A stretch of DNA of 64,000 nucleotides from positions 32,726 to 96,725 of the forward strand of contig JAKFEE010000019.1 of assembly GCA_036675815.1 (NCBI GenBank), written 5' to 3'. The stretch comes from JAKFEE01 sp036675815 (GTDB taxonomy: Bacteria > Pseudomonadota > Alphaproteobacteria > Rhodospirillales > Magnetospirillaceae). This document shows, one piece after another, positions 51,175 through 59,761 of the stretch. Position 1 is the first letter of the stretch; every line of letters starts with the position of its first letter. Made by a program: the position numbers and the translations under genes. The notes under the pieces are model-generated. The model had not been told where the DNA came from. It made no database searches and saw nothing but the letters and a program-made list of their open reading frames with translations.

Positions 51175-51698
51175 CAACCGCCATTCGCCTGGACGACGCG
51201 CTCGACCCGATACGCGACCTCGTCGAAGCCCGCGAACGGGAACGGCATCCGATAGTCCGCCGTCGCGCTGATGACGTAGTAAAGATAGGGCGCGACGTCT
51301 TGCCCGTCGACGACACAGGTCGAGGTGCACGAGACCCGGTTGCCGGCATCCGACAGGTCGAGATTGGCTGCCTCGGGACAGGCACAGACTCGCGCTATTC
51401 CCGGGTTGCTCTGCCCTTCGACCTCGGCGGGAAAGGTGAAACCGGCGGCGAGCATGCTGGGCCGCAGCACCTCGGTCAGATAAGTCTGGACACGCGTCGG
51501 ATCGTCCTTGGCCTCGAGGATTTGCAGCTGGGCGGCGCCAATTTCGCTTTCCAGCAGCAGTTTGGCGTGGAAGGCGAAGCCGAAATCGGCCAAGCCGAGC
51601 CCGGCCAAGGCCAATACCGGTGCGGCAAGGGCGAATTCGATGGCCGAATTCCCCTTGTCGTCGAGGCGCCGCAGCAGGCGAATGGTCCTGGCGATCAT
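51174..51698 (-). CDS. TadE-like pilus assembly protein (second copy)
   Basis: A 174-residue protein with the TadE signature KGNSAIEFALAAPVLALAGLGLADFGF after a short basic head, followed by a periplasmic domain with four to five cysteines (VCACPEAANL, SCTSTC). ATG 51698 overlaps the upstream tadG stop by four bases (ATGA). It may correspond to TadF in other loci. The larger frame upstream belongs to another reading frame of tadG. Confidence 0.83.
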   Translation of the reverse strand: MIARTIRLLRRLDDKGNSAIEFALAAPVLALAGLGLADFGFAFHAKLLLESEIGAAQLQILEAKDDPTRVQTYLTEVLRPSMLAAGFTFPAEVEGQSNPGIARVCACPEAANLDLSDAGNRVSCTSTCVVDGQDVAPYLYYVISATADYRMPFPFAGFDEVAYRVERVVQANGG

Positions 51699-53008
51699 CC
51701 GTAGATGCGTGGCCGCACGCGGCCGACGCCCTTCATGCTGTACGGATCGCAACTGGCCTGCCCGAAGTCGATGTTGCCGCGAATGTCGGCGGTCGCCGTG
51801 AATATCCGCAGGCACCCGCTGGCGTTGTAGGGATCGACGGTGCCTTTCACCACCAAGTCCACCTCGGGCATGTAGATCACGCCATCGACGTTCATATCGA
51901 AGCTGCCGGTAATTTCCCAGCTGCCGCCGACCGTATCGCGGTCGGCATAAAGGGCGATGCCCACCCACGGATCGAGCAGCTCTTGCACGCCCGGGGAAAG
52001 GCCGGCAATCGCGTCCTCGGTGATCGGCGTCAGGCGCAGGCCGCCGTTGCCGCCGATATGGCCGAGGTCGATGTCACTGAAAATCAGCGAGACTTCGTCG
52101 CCGATGAGGGTGCCATCGGCGTCGAAGCTGCCGCCGCCGGTGCCGTTGACGATCACGCGGCCAGGGCCGACAAAGGTCGTGTCATGATTGAAATTGCTGT
52201 CGCCACACAACACTACAGTGCGATCGGCATAGCCGCCGAGGTCGATCGTCTCGCCATCGATGCTGCCGCCCGGCCCGGCCAGATCGTTGAAGGTGCATCC
52301 CGGGTTGCTGTCTTCCAGGGACAACTCGGCATAGGGGTCGTTGTAGGGCTGAATCGCCGGCCTGGCGCACACCTCCGACGGTGCATCGCAGCTCTCGCCC
52401 GTATAGGTGACCTCGATGCCACTGAGGTTCGGGTTGCCGTTCATATAGACGCCAGAATTGGAATGGATGTTGCAGCCGGCAGGCACCGACCAGGCGCTGC
52501 CCTTTGTCGAAACCGAATGCGGGGCGCTGTGATTGAGGCCGGCCAGGCAGACATTGACCGTATCCAGCGCCGCCGCCGCCAGGGACGTGGCGTCGATCTC
52601 GGTTTCGGCAATGCCGAAAGCCGATGCGAACAGCGTCGGTTTGGTTTGGGCCAGGGTCACGCGCACGCCAAGGTTGGTGAGGCCGCCCGGCAACGGCTGG
52701 CCGGACACCACAGTCACATCCGCGTCCTCGGTACCGCTGCGCTCGACACCCGCTTGCGCCGTGGCGGCGAGTTCGTCGCTCGCGATGTATGGGTCGTGAT
52801 AATAGGCGATCGAGGCCGCCCAGGCGCCGGCATCGGCCGAATTCTGCAGCGCCTGGCGGGTCATGTACCAGTCGCCGACCTCGACGCCGAGGCCTATGAA
52901 CCCGACGACGATGGGCAAGGTCAGCGCATAGATCAGCGCCGTGCCACCCCGGTCGTCGGCGTGGAAGGCGCGGGCGCTTGGCACCAGCTTGTCACGAAAT
53001 CGGGCCAT
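51695..53008 (-). CDS. tadG: TadG-like pilus assembly protein
   Basis: A 437-residue protein starting, after a short head, with the Tad_N segment DDRGGTALIYALTLPIVVGFIGLGVEVGDW and DSADAGAWAAS-like text (here NSADAGAWAASIAYY). The remainder, rich in Gly, Asp and Asn, is a long secreted domain with beta-rich repeats around residues 230-330; no clear von Willebrand A domain is visible, unlike some TadG proteins. GGAGG six bases before ATG 53008 decides the start. It is translationally linked to the TadE-like gene. Confidence 0.85.
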   Translation of the reverse strand: MARFRDKLVPSARAFHADDRGGTALIYALTLPIVVGFIGLGVEVGDWYMTRQALQNSADAGAWAASIAYYHDPYIASDELAATAQAGVERSGTEDADVTVVSGQPLPGGLTNLGVRVTLAQTKPTLFASAFGIAETEIDATSLAAAALDTVNVCLAGLNHSAPHSVSTKGSAWSVPAGCNIHSNSGVYMNGNPNLSGIEVTYTGESCDAPSEVCARPAIQPYNDPYAELSLEDSNPGCTFNDLAGPGGSIDGETIDLGGYADRTVVLCGDSNFNHDTTFVGPGRVIVNGTGGGSFDADGTLIGDEVSLIFSDIDLGHIGGNGGLRLTPITEDAIAGLSPGVQELLDPWVGIALYADRDTVGGSWEITGSFDMNVDGVIYMPEVDLVVKGTVDPYNASGCLRIFTATADIRGNIDFGQASCDPYSMKGVGRVRPRIYG

Positions 53009-53078
53009 GTTCTCCTCCAGGCCCTCGATCTTCAAGCAAGATTCATGGGGCGGCTGTGACGACGATCACGGCGAAGGG

Positions 53079-53552
53079 TCATTGCGGCGGCGGCGGCGCC
53101 GGCTCGGGCGGCGGCGCGAGAGGCTCGGGCGGCATGCTGCCGGACGGCACCGCCGTTGGCACGAGCCCGGTCTTGGTCTGCGCACAGTTCCGGCCGCCGC
53201 AGGTGTAGGTCGTTTCGGCGGCGCCGATGCCGCCACGCACCGGGCTGTAAACGTGAACACTGGTGTTCCGGCGGTCGGGCAACACGACCACCGCCGTCGA
53301 CAGGATTTCCTTCCGGCTCGAATCGAGGATGATCATGTTCGTCTGACCCAGTTCCTTGCCGAACAGGACCAGCACGCGCGGCTCTTCGATCGTGACGTCG
53401 AAATAGGCCGGGTTGCCGATGATGACGTTGTCGGCATCCTGCTGCAGCCGCACGATCGTGGCGCGGTCCTGAGTCACCACCACCGGCTGGGCCACGGCGA
53501 TTGCCGGCGCCGCGATCAGCGCCGCCGTCATCCCGATCGCACCAAAACGCAT
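53079..53552 (-). CDS. Stand-alone secretin N-domain protein (CpaC-N-like)
   Basis: A 157-residue exported protein: signal peptide (MRFGAIGMTAALIAAPAIAVA), then a domain with VIIGNPAYFDV and VLFGKELGQTNMIILDSSRK, closely paralleling VVGNPDIADV and LMGKAVGDTNVFFIDANG in the secretin gene of this locus (59762-61276). It ends in a proline-rich tail (PEPLAPPPEPAPPPPQ). It has no secretin channel domain. It probably works as an accessory of the outer-membrane pore. It heads the tadG-tadE unit and is divergent from tadD. Confidence 0.8.
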   Translation of the reverse strand: MRFGAIGMTAALIAAPAIAVAQPVVVTQDRATIVRLQQDADNVIIGNPAYFDVTIEEPRVLVLFGKELGQTNMIILDSSRKEILSTAVVVLPDRRNTSVHVYSPVRGGIGAAETTYTCGGRNCAQTKTGLVPTAVPSGSMPPEPLAPPPEPAPPPPQ

Positions 53553-53687
53553 GTCGCTCTCCGTTTCCCCACCTCTCCGGTCCGACGGTACTGCAAAGGG
53601 GAATTGCCGGCAATGACCTTGTAATACTGCCGACTCTTGCCCGTCCCGGGCACAAAGTTTATAAATTCCCAATGGGTACTTGCGGGG

Positions 53688-54488
53688 ATGGAGTCAGTCT
53701 TGCAGCAGCCTTCTTTCGTCTTTACTTGGCCGAATCTTCGTGGTGTCGTTGCCGGCGCCGGCCTCGTCATACTTTGCGGCTGCACGGCCACCACCGGCGA
53801 GGTCTCCGGCCAGGACGGCAAGCTCCAAAGCATCATCGAACCGTCGCTGCTGGCGGCGGCAGCGGCGGCGGAGTCGCGCTATGATTACGAGACGGCGGCC
53901 AACAGCTACCGGTCGTTGCTGCAGCGTCACCCCGACGATGGCGCCATGACGCTGCGCCTGGCGCAGGCCCTGCGCTACAGCGGCAAGGCTGACCAAGCCA
54001 TCGCGCTGCTGACGCCGCTGGCGGCGGAGAGGCCCGAACCCGCCGCTTTGATCCAGTTGGGTAAGGCGCATCTTGCAGCCGACCACCTCGATCTGGCGCT
54101 GCGCTATCTGGATCAAGCCCGGGAGCTGGCGCCTGGCGACTGGGAAGCCCATTCCGCCATCGGCGTCGCCTACGACTACCAGGGGAAGTTCGACAAGGCC
54201 GAGGCCGCCTACCGTGAGGCGCTGCGCCTGTCTCCCGACAATCCGACCGTCTTGAACAATTTGGGGCTATCGCAGGCCCAGGCGGGCAATCTGGCGGCCG
54301 CGGTCGAAACGCTGCGGAAGGCCGCCAACCAGCCCCAATCTCCGGCCCAAATTCGACAGAACCTTGCGTTGGTCCTGGCGCTGAGCGGCGACGCCGAAGG
54401 GGCCGAGCGCTTTGCCCGCATGGACCTGCCGCCCGCGATTCTGCGAGACAATGTCGCCTATTACCGATCCCTGGCCGATCGCTACTAA
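53688..54488 (+). CDS. tadD: TadD-like TPR lipoprotein
   Basis: A 266-residue protein with a lipobox (VILCGCTATTG) after a hydrophobic signal segment, then tetratricopeptide repeats from about residue 65 to 230: RYDYETAANSYRSLLQRHPDD, LDLALRYLDQARELAPGDWEAH, FDKAEAAYREALRLSPDNPTVL and others. In Tad systems TadD is an outer-membrane-side lipoprotein for pilus biogenesis. It is the only gene of the locus on the plus strand, convergent with tadC (12 bases). Confidence 0.85.
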   Translation: MESVLQQPSFVFTWPNLRGVVAGAGLVILCGCTATTGEVSGQDGKLQSIIEPSLLAAAAAAESRYDYETAANSYRSLLQRHPDDGAMTLRLAQALRYSGKADQAIALLTPLAAERPEPAALIQLGKAHLAADHLDLALRYLDQARELAPGDWEAHSAIGVAYDYQGKFDKAEAAYREALRLSPDNPTVLNNLGLSQAQAGNLAAAVETLRKAANQPQSPAQIRQNLALVLALSGDAEGAERFARMDLPPAILRDNVAYYRSLADRY

Positions 54489-54500
54489 TCCGCGGCCTGC

Positions 54501-55448
54501 TTAGGGCAGCTTCATCACACGGATGACCGCCGGGCCGGCGATGACCAGGAACAGCACCGGCAGGAAAAACACGATCATCGGCACGGTCAACTGCGCCGGC
54601 AGCGCCGCCGCCTTCTTCTCGGCGGCGGCCATGCGCTGATCGCGCACCTCCTGGGCGATGACGCGCAGGGCGGTCGAGATCGACGTGCCGTATTTCTCGG
54701 CCTGGGCCAGGGCGGTGGCCAGCGATTTTACCGCCGGCAGGCCGGTGCGCTCGGCCAGATTGTCATAGGCCGACTTGCGATCGGTCAGGAACGCCAGTTC
54801 GGCCGCGGTCAGGCCGATCTCCTCGGCGATTTTGGGGTTGCTGTGCGCCATCTCCTCGGTGACGCGGTTGAACGCGGCCTCGATCGACAGCCCGGCATCG
54901 ACGCAAATCACCATCAGGTCAAGGGCGTCGGGAAAGCCGAGCGACAGCGCTTTCTGGCGCTTGGTGATGGTGTTCTTGAGCAGAATCGCCGGCAGGTAAT
55001 AGCCCACGGCCGCCGCCCCGGCGCAGATCATCATCTTGACGGCGAAGGTCTTGCTGGCGAACCCCGGCGACGACGAGACGAAGACCAGGGTGATGATGGT
55101 GAGGACCACCGGGGTGGCGATGCGCGAGAAGATGAACGTCACCGCCGCCGAAGGGCGCCGCCATCCGGCCTGGGCCAGTGAGCGCTTGAGGGTCTTCGCC
55201 TCGATCAGATTCTGCAGCTTCAGGCGGTCGAGCACCGCCCGCATAACGCCGACGTGCCGCTTCGGCTGGAAGCGCGTCCGCTGCTGGAAGGCTTCGCGCT
55301 GTTTCTGGCTGAGCTCTTGCCGCTTGGCCGCCACCGCCTTCAGCCGCGCCCCCAACTGCCCTCTTTCGACGAAGGGCAGGCCCAAGGCCAGCACCGAGAC
55401 GAAGGCGCCGGCAAACGACAACAGCACGATGACGGTTTCGACGTTCAT
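54501..55448 (-). CDS. tadC: TadC, pilus platform protein
   Basis: A 315-residue type II secretion F-like membrane protein with about four helices. DALDLMVICVDAGLSIEAAFNRVTEEMAHS is the GSPII_F core; the end has PMIVFFLPVLFLVIAGPAVIRVM. It works with TadB as the inner-membrane platform for pilus polymerisation. It overlaps tadB by four bases. Confidence 0.94.
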   Translation of the reverse strand: MNVETVIVLLSFAGAFVSVLALGLPFVERGQLGARLKAVAAKRQELSQKQREAFQQRTRFQPKRHVGVMRAVLDRLKLQNLIEAKTLKRSLAQAGWRRPSAAVTFIFSRIATPVVLTIITLVFVSSSPGFASKTFAVKMMICAGAAAVGYYLPAILLKNTITKRQKALSLGFPDALDLMVICVDAGLSIEAAFNRVTEEMAHSNPKIAEEIGLTAAELAFLTDRKSAYDNLAERTGLPAVKSLATALAQAEKYGTSISTALRVIAQEVRDQRMAAAEKKAAALPAQLTVPMIVFFLPVLFLVIAGPAVIRVMKLP

Positions 55449-56446
55449 ATCTCGAAATTGATCATCTGGCGCATGACGAAGATACCGAGGCTCATGACAC
55501 CGAGCCCGAGGCCGATGAGCAGATAGCCCGTGGTCGTGGTGAACAGCAGGGCAATGTATTCGGGCGACACCACGGACAGCAGGCCCGAGACGATCACCGG
55601 CAGCGATCCGATGATGGCGGCCGACGACTTCGCCTCGCTGGACATCGCCTGGACCTTGTCGCGCATGCGCTTGCGCTGGCGCAACACGTCCGACAGCTTG
55701 GCCAGGGTGTCCGCGAGATTGCCGCCCGTTTGCTGCTGGATCAGCAACACGATGGCGAAAAATCGCAACTCGGGATTGGGGACGCGCTCGGTGGTGCGCC
55801 GCAGCGCCTCGTCCAGGCTGACGCCCAGGCGCTGCGCTTCGCTAATGAGGCGGAACTCGCTGCCGACCGGTTCGGGCATCTCGCGCCCAATGACGTTGAT
55901 GCACTCACCCACCGGCAGGCCGGACCGGATGCCGCGCACGATGATGTCCAGGGCGTCGGGAAACAGGGCCACGAATTTCTTCACCCGGCGGCCGCAGCGA
56001 AAGCGCAGGAAGGCCTTGGGCAGGCCGACGGCGGCGGTCAGCAGGAAGAACGGCGCGCCGATGGGGGGCAGGCTCAGAACGAGATAGACGCCCGTGGCCG
56101 CCAGGGCGAAGACCAGCGACAGCGAGAGAAAGCGCCTGGGCGAGACCGCCAGGCCCGCTTGGCCGATCTCATCGCGCAGCCGGGCCATATAGCCCTTCCG
56201 GTCTCCCTGTTCGCGATCCTTGAGCTTGACCTGCACGTGACGCCGGCGCGGCGACCCCGCGCCAATGCCGGCTTTCGCCTTCCTGACGCCAGTCCCGGCA
56301 ATCGTGGCGACCCGGCGCTGCAGGCGGGCGCGAGGGCCGAATGCCAGTTGGTAAAGCAGGCCCCCGAGCGCCGCCATCAGCAGGATTAGGCCGACGATGA
56401 TCGCCAAAACCGCGGGCGGCAAGCTGACAAGAGCGCCGCTAGACAC
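55445..56446 (-). CDS. tadB: TadB, pilus platform protein
   Basis: A 333-residue GSPII_F family membrane protein. DALDIIVRGIRSGLPVGECINVIGREM, VSLDEALRRTTERVPNPELRFFAI and LIQQQTGGNLADTLAKLSDVLRQRKRMRDKVQAMSSEAK are the standard Tad B features. Its start overlaps the cpaF stop by eight bases. Confidence 0.95.
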   Translation of the reverse strand: MSSGALVSLPPAVLAIIVGLILLMAALGGLLYQLAFGPRARLQRRVATIAGTGVRKAKAGIGAGSPRRRHVQVKLKDREQGDRKGYMARLRDEIGQAGLAVSPRRFLSLSLVFALAATGVYLVLSLPPIGAPFFLLTAAVGLPKAFLRFRCGRRVKKFVALFPDALDIIVRGIRSGLPVGECINVIGREMPEPVGSEFRLISEAQRLGVSLDEALRRTTERVPNPELRFFAIVLLIQQQTGGNLADTLAKLSDVLRQRKRMRDKVQAMSSEAKSSAAIIGSLPVIVSGLLSVVSPEYIALLFTTTTGYLLIGLGLGVMSLGIFVMRQMINFEI

Positions 56447-57866
56447 GAGCGCCTTCTTCCAGGGCCTCGGCCAAGTCGCGCTCGAGGCCGTAGTAGCGCG
56501 CCTTGTCCCACAACGCCGGCCGGAGCCCGGTGGCCCTCTGGCGACCGATGATGCGGCCGGCGGTGTCCTCGCCCATGAACTCGAACACGAACAGGTCCTG
56601 CAGTGTCACCACCTCGCCTTCCATGCCGACGACCTCGGTGACATGGGTGATCTTGCGCGAGCCGTCGCGCAGGCGCGATGCCTGGACGATGACGTGCACC
56701 GCCGAGGAAATCTGCTCGCGCACCGCCTTGGCCGGCAGGCTGTAGCCGCCCATGGCGATCATGTTCTCGATACGCGAGATTGCTTCGCGCGGGTTGTTGG
56801 CGTGGATGGTGCCCATCGAGCCGTCGTGGCCGGTGTTCATCGCCTGCAGCAGATCGAACGCCTCGGGGCCGCGCACCTCGCCGACGATGATGCGCTCGGG
56901 GCGCATGCGCAGACAGTTCTTGACCAGATCGCGCATGGTCACCTGGCCGATGCCCTCGAGATTGGGCGGGCGCGTCTCCAGGCGCACCACATGCGGCTGT
57001 TGCAACTGCAACTCGGCGGCGTCCTCGCAGGTGATGATGCGCTCGCTTTCCTCGATGTAGCGGGTCAGGCAGTTGAGCAGCGTCGTCTTGCCCGAGCCGG
57101 TGCCGCCCGAGACGATGATGTTGCAGCGCGAGCGCGAGGCGATCTGCAACACCTTGGCGCAGGCCGGGGTCATCGATCCGAAGCCCACCAGCTTGTCCAT
57201 GGTGAGCTTTTCTTTCTTGAACTTGCGGATGGTCAGCGCGGCGCCGTCAATGGCTAGGGGCGGCGCGATGACGTTGACGCGCGAGCCGTCGGCCAGGCGG
57301 GCGTCGCAGATCGGGCTGGCCTCGTCGACGCGGCGGCCGACGGCCGAGACGATGCGCTGGCAGATGTTCATCAGCTGCGCATTGTCGCGGAATTTGATGT
57401 CGGTCAGCTCCATCTTGCCGTCGGCTTCGATGTAGACCCTGTGGGCACCGTTGACCATGATGTCGGCGATGTCGTCGCGCGCCAGCAGCGGCTCGAGCGG
57501 GCCGAGGCCGAGCACGTCGTTGCAGATGTCGGTGATGACCGCCTGCTGCTCGGCCGCGGACAGCACCAAGCCGCGCATGCTGATGATCTCGGAGACGATG
57601 TCGCCGATTTCCTCGCGCACCGCCGCGGCATCCAGCCGCGACAGCTCCGTCAGATCGACGGAATCGATGAGGTCGTTGAAGATGCCGACCTTCATGTCCG
57701 AGAGGCGACTATCGGGCTCGGATGATTTCACCGCCGCGCGCGGCGGGGGTGCCGGTGGCGGCGGGGGTGGTGCACCGGCGCGCGACGGCGGCTCGGCCGG
57801 AGAAGGCGCCGCAACCGTCTGGGGATCGGGCGAGCAATCCGGCGATTTGGCGCGCTTGCCGAACAT
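56439..57866 (-). CDS. cpaF: CpaF/TadA pilus assembly ATPase
   Basis: A 475-residue type II/IV secretion ATPase that powers pilin assembly. The N-terminal 60 residues are Pro/Ala-rich, followed by an EVIR-type domain. Walker A is VSGGTGSGKTTLLNCL, the Asp box is ITCEDAAELQLQQPHV and Walker B lies in ERIIVGEVRGPEAFDLLQAMNTGHDGSMGTIHAN. Start at 57866 overlaps the cpaE stop by one base. Confidence 0.96.
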   Translation of the reverse strand: MFGKRAKSPDCSPDPQTVAAPSPAEPPSRAGAPPPPPPAPPPRAAVKSSEPDSRLSDMKVGIFNDLIDSVDLTELSRLDAAAVREEIGDIVSEIISMRGLVLSAAEQQAVITDICNDVLGLGPLEPLLARDDIADIMVNGAHRVYIEADGKMELTDIKFRDNAQLMNICQRIVSAVGRRVDEASPICDARLADGSRVNVIAPPLAIDGAALTIRKFKKEKLTMDKLVGFGSMTPACAKVLQIASRSRCNIIVSGGTGSGKTTLLNCLTRYIEESERIITCEDAAELQLQQPHVVRLETRPPNLEGIGQVTMRDLVKNCLRMRPERIIVGEVRGPEAFDLLQAMNTGHDGSMGTIHANNPREAISRIENMIAMGGYSLPAKAVREQISSAVHVIVQASRLRDGSRKITHVTEVVGMEGEVVTLQDLFVFEFMGEDTAGRIIGRQRATGLRPALWDKARYYGLERDLAEALEEGARV

Positions 57867-59071
57867 CAGGCCCGCTTCTTGCTCATCAGGTCCGCCTTGA
57901 GCCGCGCCATGAATCCGGCCGGCTTGCGCACCGTCGGCACCCGACCCGCCATCTGCAGGGCCAGTTGCCTCACGCTATCTACGATCTTGTGAGTCTTGGC
58001 CGCCTCGCCCAGCATCTGGCCGTTGTTGGCGGCGGTGCCGAACAGGTTGGGCTCGAACGGCACCGACAGCACCGGCGCGAAGCCGATGGTTTCCTGGAAA
58101 TCCTTGGCCGAGAGCTGTGTTTTCTTGTAGGCATCGACGCGATTGAGCACCACGCGAGAGGGCAGCGACTCGCCACGGCGCGAGATGACGGCATCCACCA
58201 GGTTCTTGGTGTCGCGCAGATTGGCGAGATCGGGCAGCGCCACCACCACCAGGTCATCGGCATGGCGCAGGATGAATTCGCTCCACGGCGCCCAAACATG
58301 CGGCACGTCGACGATGACATAGGCAGCCATCTGGCGCGCCACCTCCAGCACCCGCTCGACGCCGCCGATGTCGAGACCGGCCGCAGCGCGCAGGTCGGCG
58401 CCCGACATCATCACTTGCAGACGGTCGCCGTATCGAACGAGGAAGCGTTCGAGCAACACCGTATCGACGCGCTCGGGTTGCGCCAGCACCTCGGCCACGC
58501 TTTGCTTGACGTCCAGGTTGAAGGACAGCGATGAGGTGCCGAAGGAGAGATCAAGATCGATGTAGATGACATCGTCGGCGATCGTCTCGGCCAGGCTCCA
58601 GGCGGCATTCTGAGCCAACGTACTGACGCCGACCCCGCCGCGGGCACCATAGAAGGCAAAGAGCTTTCCGCGTGGCGGCGCCGCCGGATCGGCAAAGATG
58701 GCCCGCAACGACTCGAGAATCTGATGCCCGGTGACCGGTGCCACCAGATAATCGCTCACCCCCTGGGCGATCAGGGTCCGGTACAGCCCGATATCATTGA
58801 GGTGGCCGACGACGATGACCTTGGTTCCCGGCTCGCACACCTCGGCCAGTTGGCCAAGGCTATGCAGCAGTTCCTCGTCGCTGCCGGTCTCCTCGACCAA
58901 GATCACCGGGGCCGTCGGGTTCTCAGCGTAATGGGTGATGGCCGTCGGCAGCCCGCCGGGCCGCACTTGCACGCGCGACTTGGCGAGGTCCCGATGCTCC
59001 TGGGCCTGAGCCAGCGCCTGGGCAAGAGCCTCGTCGGCAACGAAGGCTTCGATGTGCAGTTTGTAGATCAC
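57866..59071 (-). CDS. cpaE: CpaE/TadZ pilus localisation ATPase
   Basis: A 401-residue protein with an N-terminal atypical receiver-like domain (about 1-125) and a C-terminal ParA/MinD-like ATPase. The deviant Walker A is FYGARGGVGVSTLAQNAA, lacking the usual Lys pair, as in other TadZ/CpaE. DVIYIDLDLSFGTSS and YVIVDVPHVWAPW follow. It positions the pilus machine at the pole in related bacteria. It overlaps cpaD by four bases. Confidence 0.93.
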   Translation of the reverse strand: MIYKLHIEAFVADEALAQALAQAQEHRDLAKSRVQVRPGGLPTAITHYAENPTAPVILVEETGSDEELLHSLGQLAEVCEPGTKVIVVGHLNDIGLYRTLIAQGVSDYLVAPVTGHQILESLRAIFADPAAPPRGKLFAFYGARGGVGVSTLAQNAAWSLAETIADDVIYIDLDLSFGTSSLSFNLDVKQSVAEVLAQPERVDTVLLERFLVRYGDRLQVMMSGADLRAAAGLDIGGVERVLEVARQMAAYVIVDVPHVWAPWSEFILRHADDLVVVALPDLANLRDTKNLVDAVISRRGESLPSRVVLNRVDAYKKTQLSAKDFQETIGFAPVLSVPFEPNLFGTAANNGQMLGEAAKTHKIVDSVRQLALQMAGRVPTVRKPAGFMARLKADLMSKKRA

Positions 59072-59748
59072 CGCTGCAGGTCCAGACTCTGGAATTCGAT
59101 CGTGTAGGTCTTGGTTTCCTCGCCGCGGCGATAGCGCGAGATGACGCGATCGCCGACGTCGCCGAGGCGAGGCTCGCTATCGGCAGGCCGCACCAGGTCG
59201 CGGGGATTGACCATCATCATCCCGATATTGCGCTGGGTGCTGCAGCCGAAATTGGGCGAATTGGCGTTGTGCGGGTCGATCACGGTATTCTGCGACCAAT
59301 TCCCGCACTCCGGCACCACCGCTGCCCACTGGCGATACTGCAGCATCGCCGTGCCTGGCGCGATGGTATCACTGCGTACCACCACGCGCGCCGCGATGCT
59401 GTCGGCGGCAACGCCGGCGGCGGCAAGCTGGCGGATGATGGTCTTGCCGGCGGCAGTGGCGCTCGGCACGGCCGCGTCGGATGACGCCGCGACCATCAGG
59501 TCGAGTGCCCCCTCACCGCGTTTGACGTAATCGGCGGCAAAAGCCTCCATGCGCGCCGCATCGGATGCCGACAGCCGACCTGTCGGCGGCAACTCCAGCA
59601 CCAGCACCGCTGCCTCGGCCTGGGCCGACAGCGGGTGTGCGAACCGGTGGTCGTACAGCGCGGGATCCGGCGCCTCGCCGCTGCAGCCGGCGACCTGCAT
59701 CGCCACTGCCACCGCCAGCAGACGCCCGCCCTGCCTGAAGACGCTCAT
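59068..59748 (-). CDS. cpaD: CpaD-like pilus lipoprotein
   Basis: A 226-residue protein with a lipobox (MQVAGCSG) after a short hydrophobic signal, then the CpaD family region including SDTIAPGTAMLQYRQWAAVVPECGNWSQN and NFGCSTQRNIGMMMVNPRDLVRP. GAGGA precedes ATG 59748 by five bases. It is an outer-membrane-side partner of the secretin, 13 bases downstream of it. Confidence 0.92.
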   Translation of the reverse strand: MSVFRQGGRLLAVAVAMQVAGCSGEAPDPALYDHRFAHPLSAQAEAAVLVLELPPTGRLSASDAARMEAFAADYVKRGEGALDLMVAASSDAAVPSATAAGKTIIRQLAAAGVAADSIAARVVVRSDTIAPGTAMLQYRQWAAVVPECGNWSQNTVIDPHNANSPNFGCSTQRNIGMMMVNPRDLVRPADSEPRLGDVGDRVISRYRRGEETKTYTIEFQSLDLQR

Positions 59749-59761
59749 GTCATCCTCGCGG

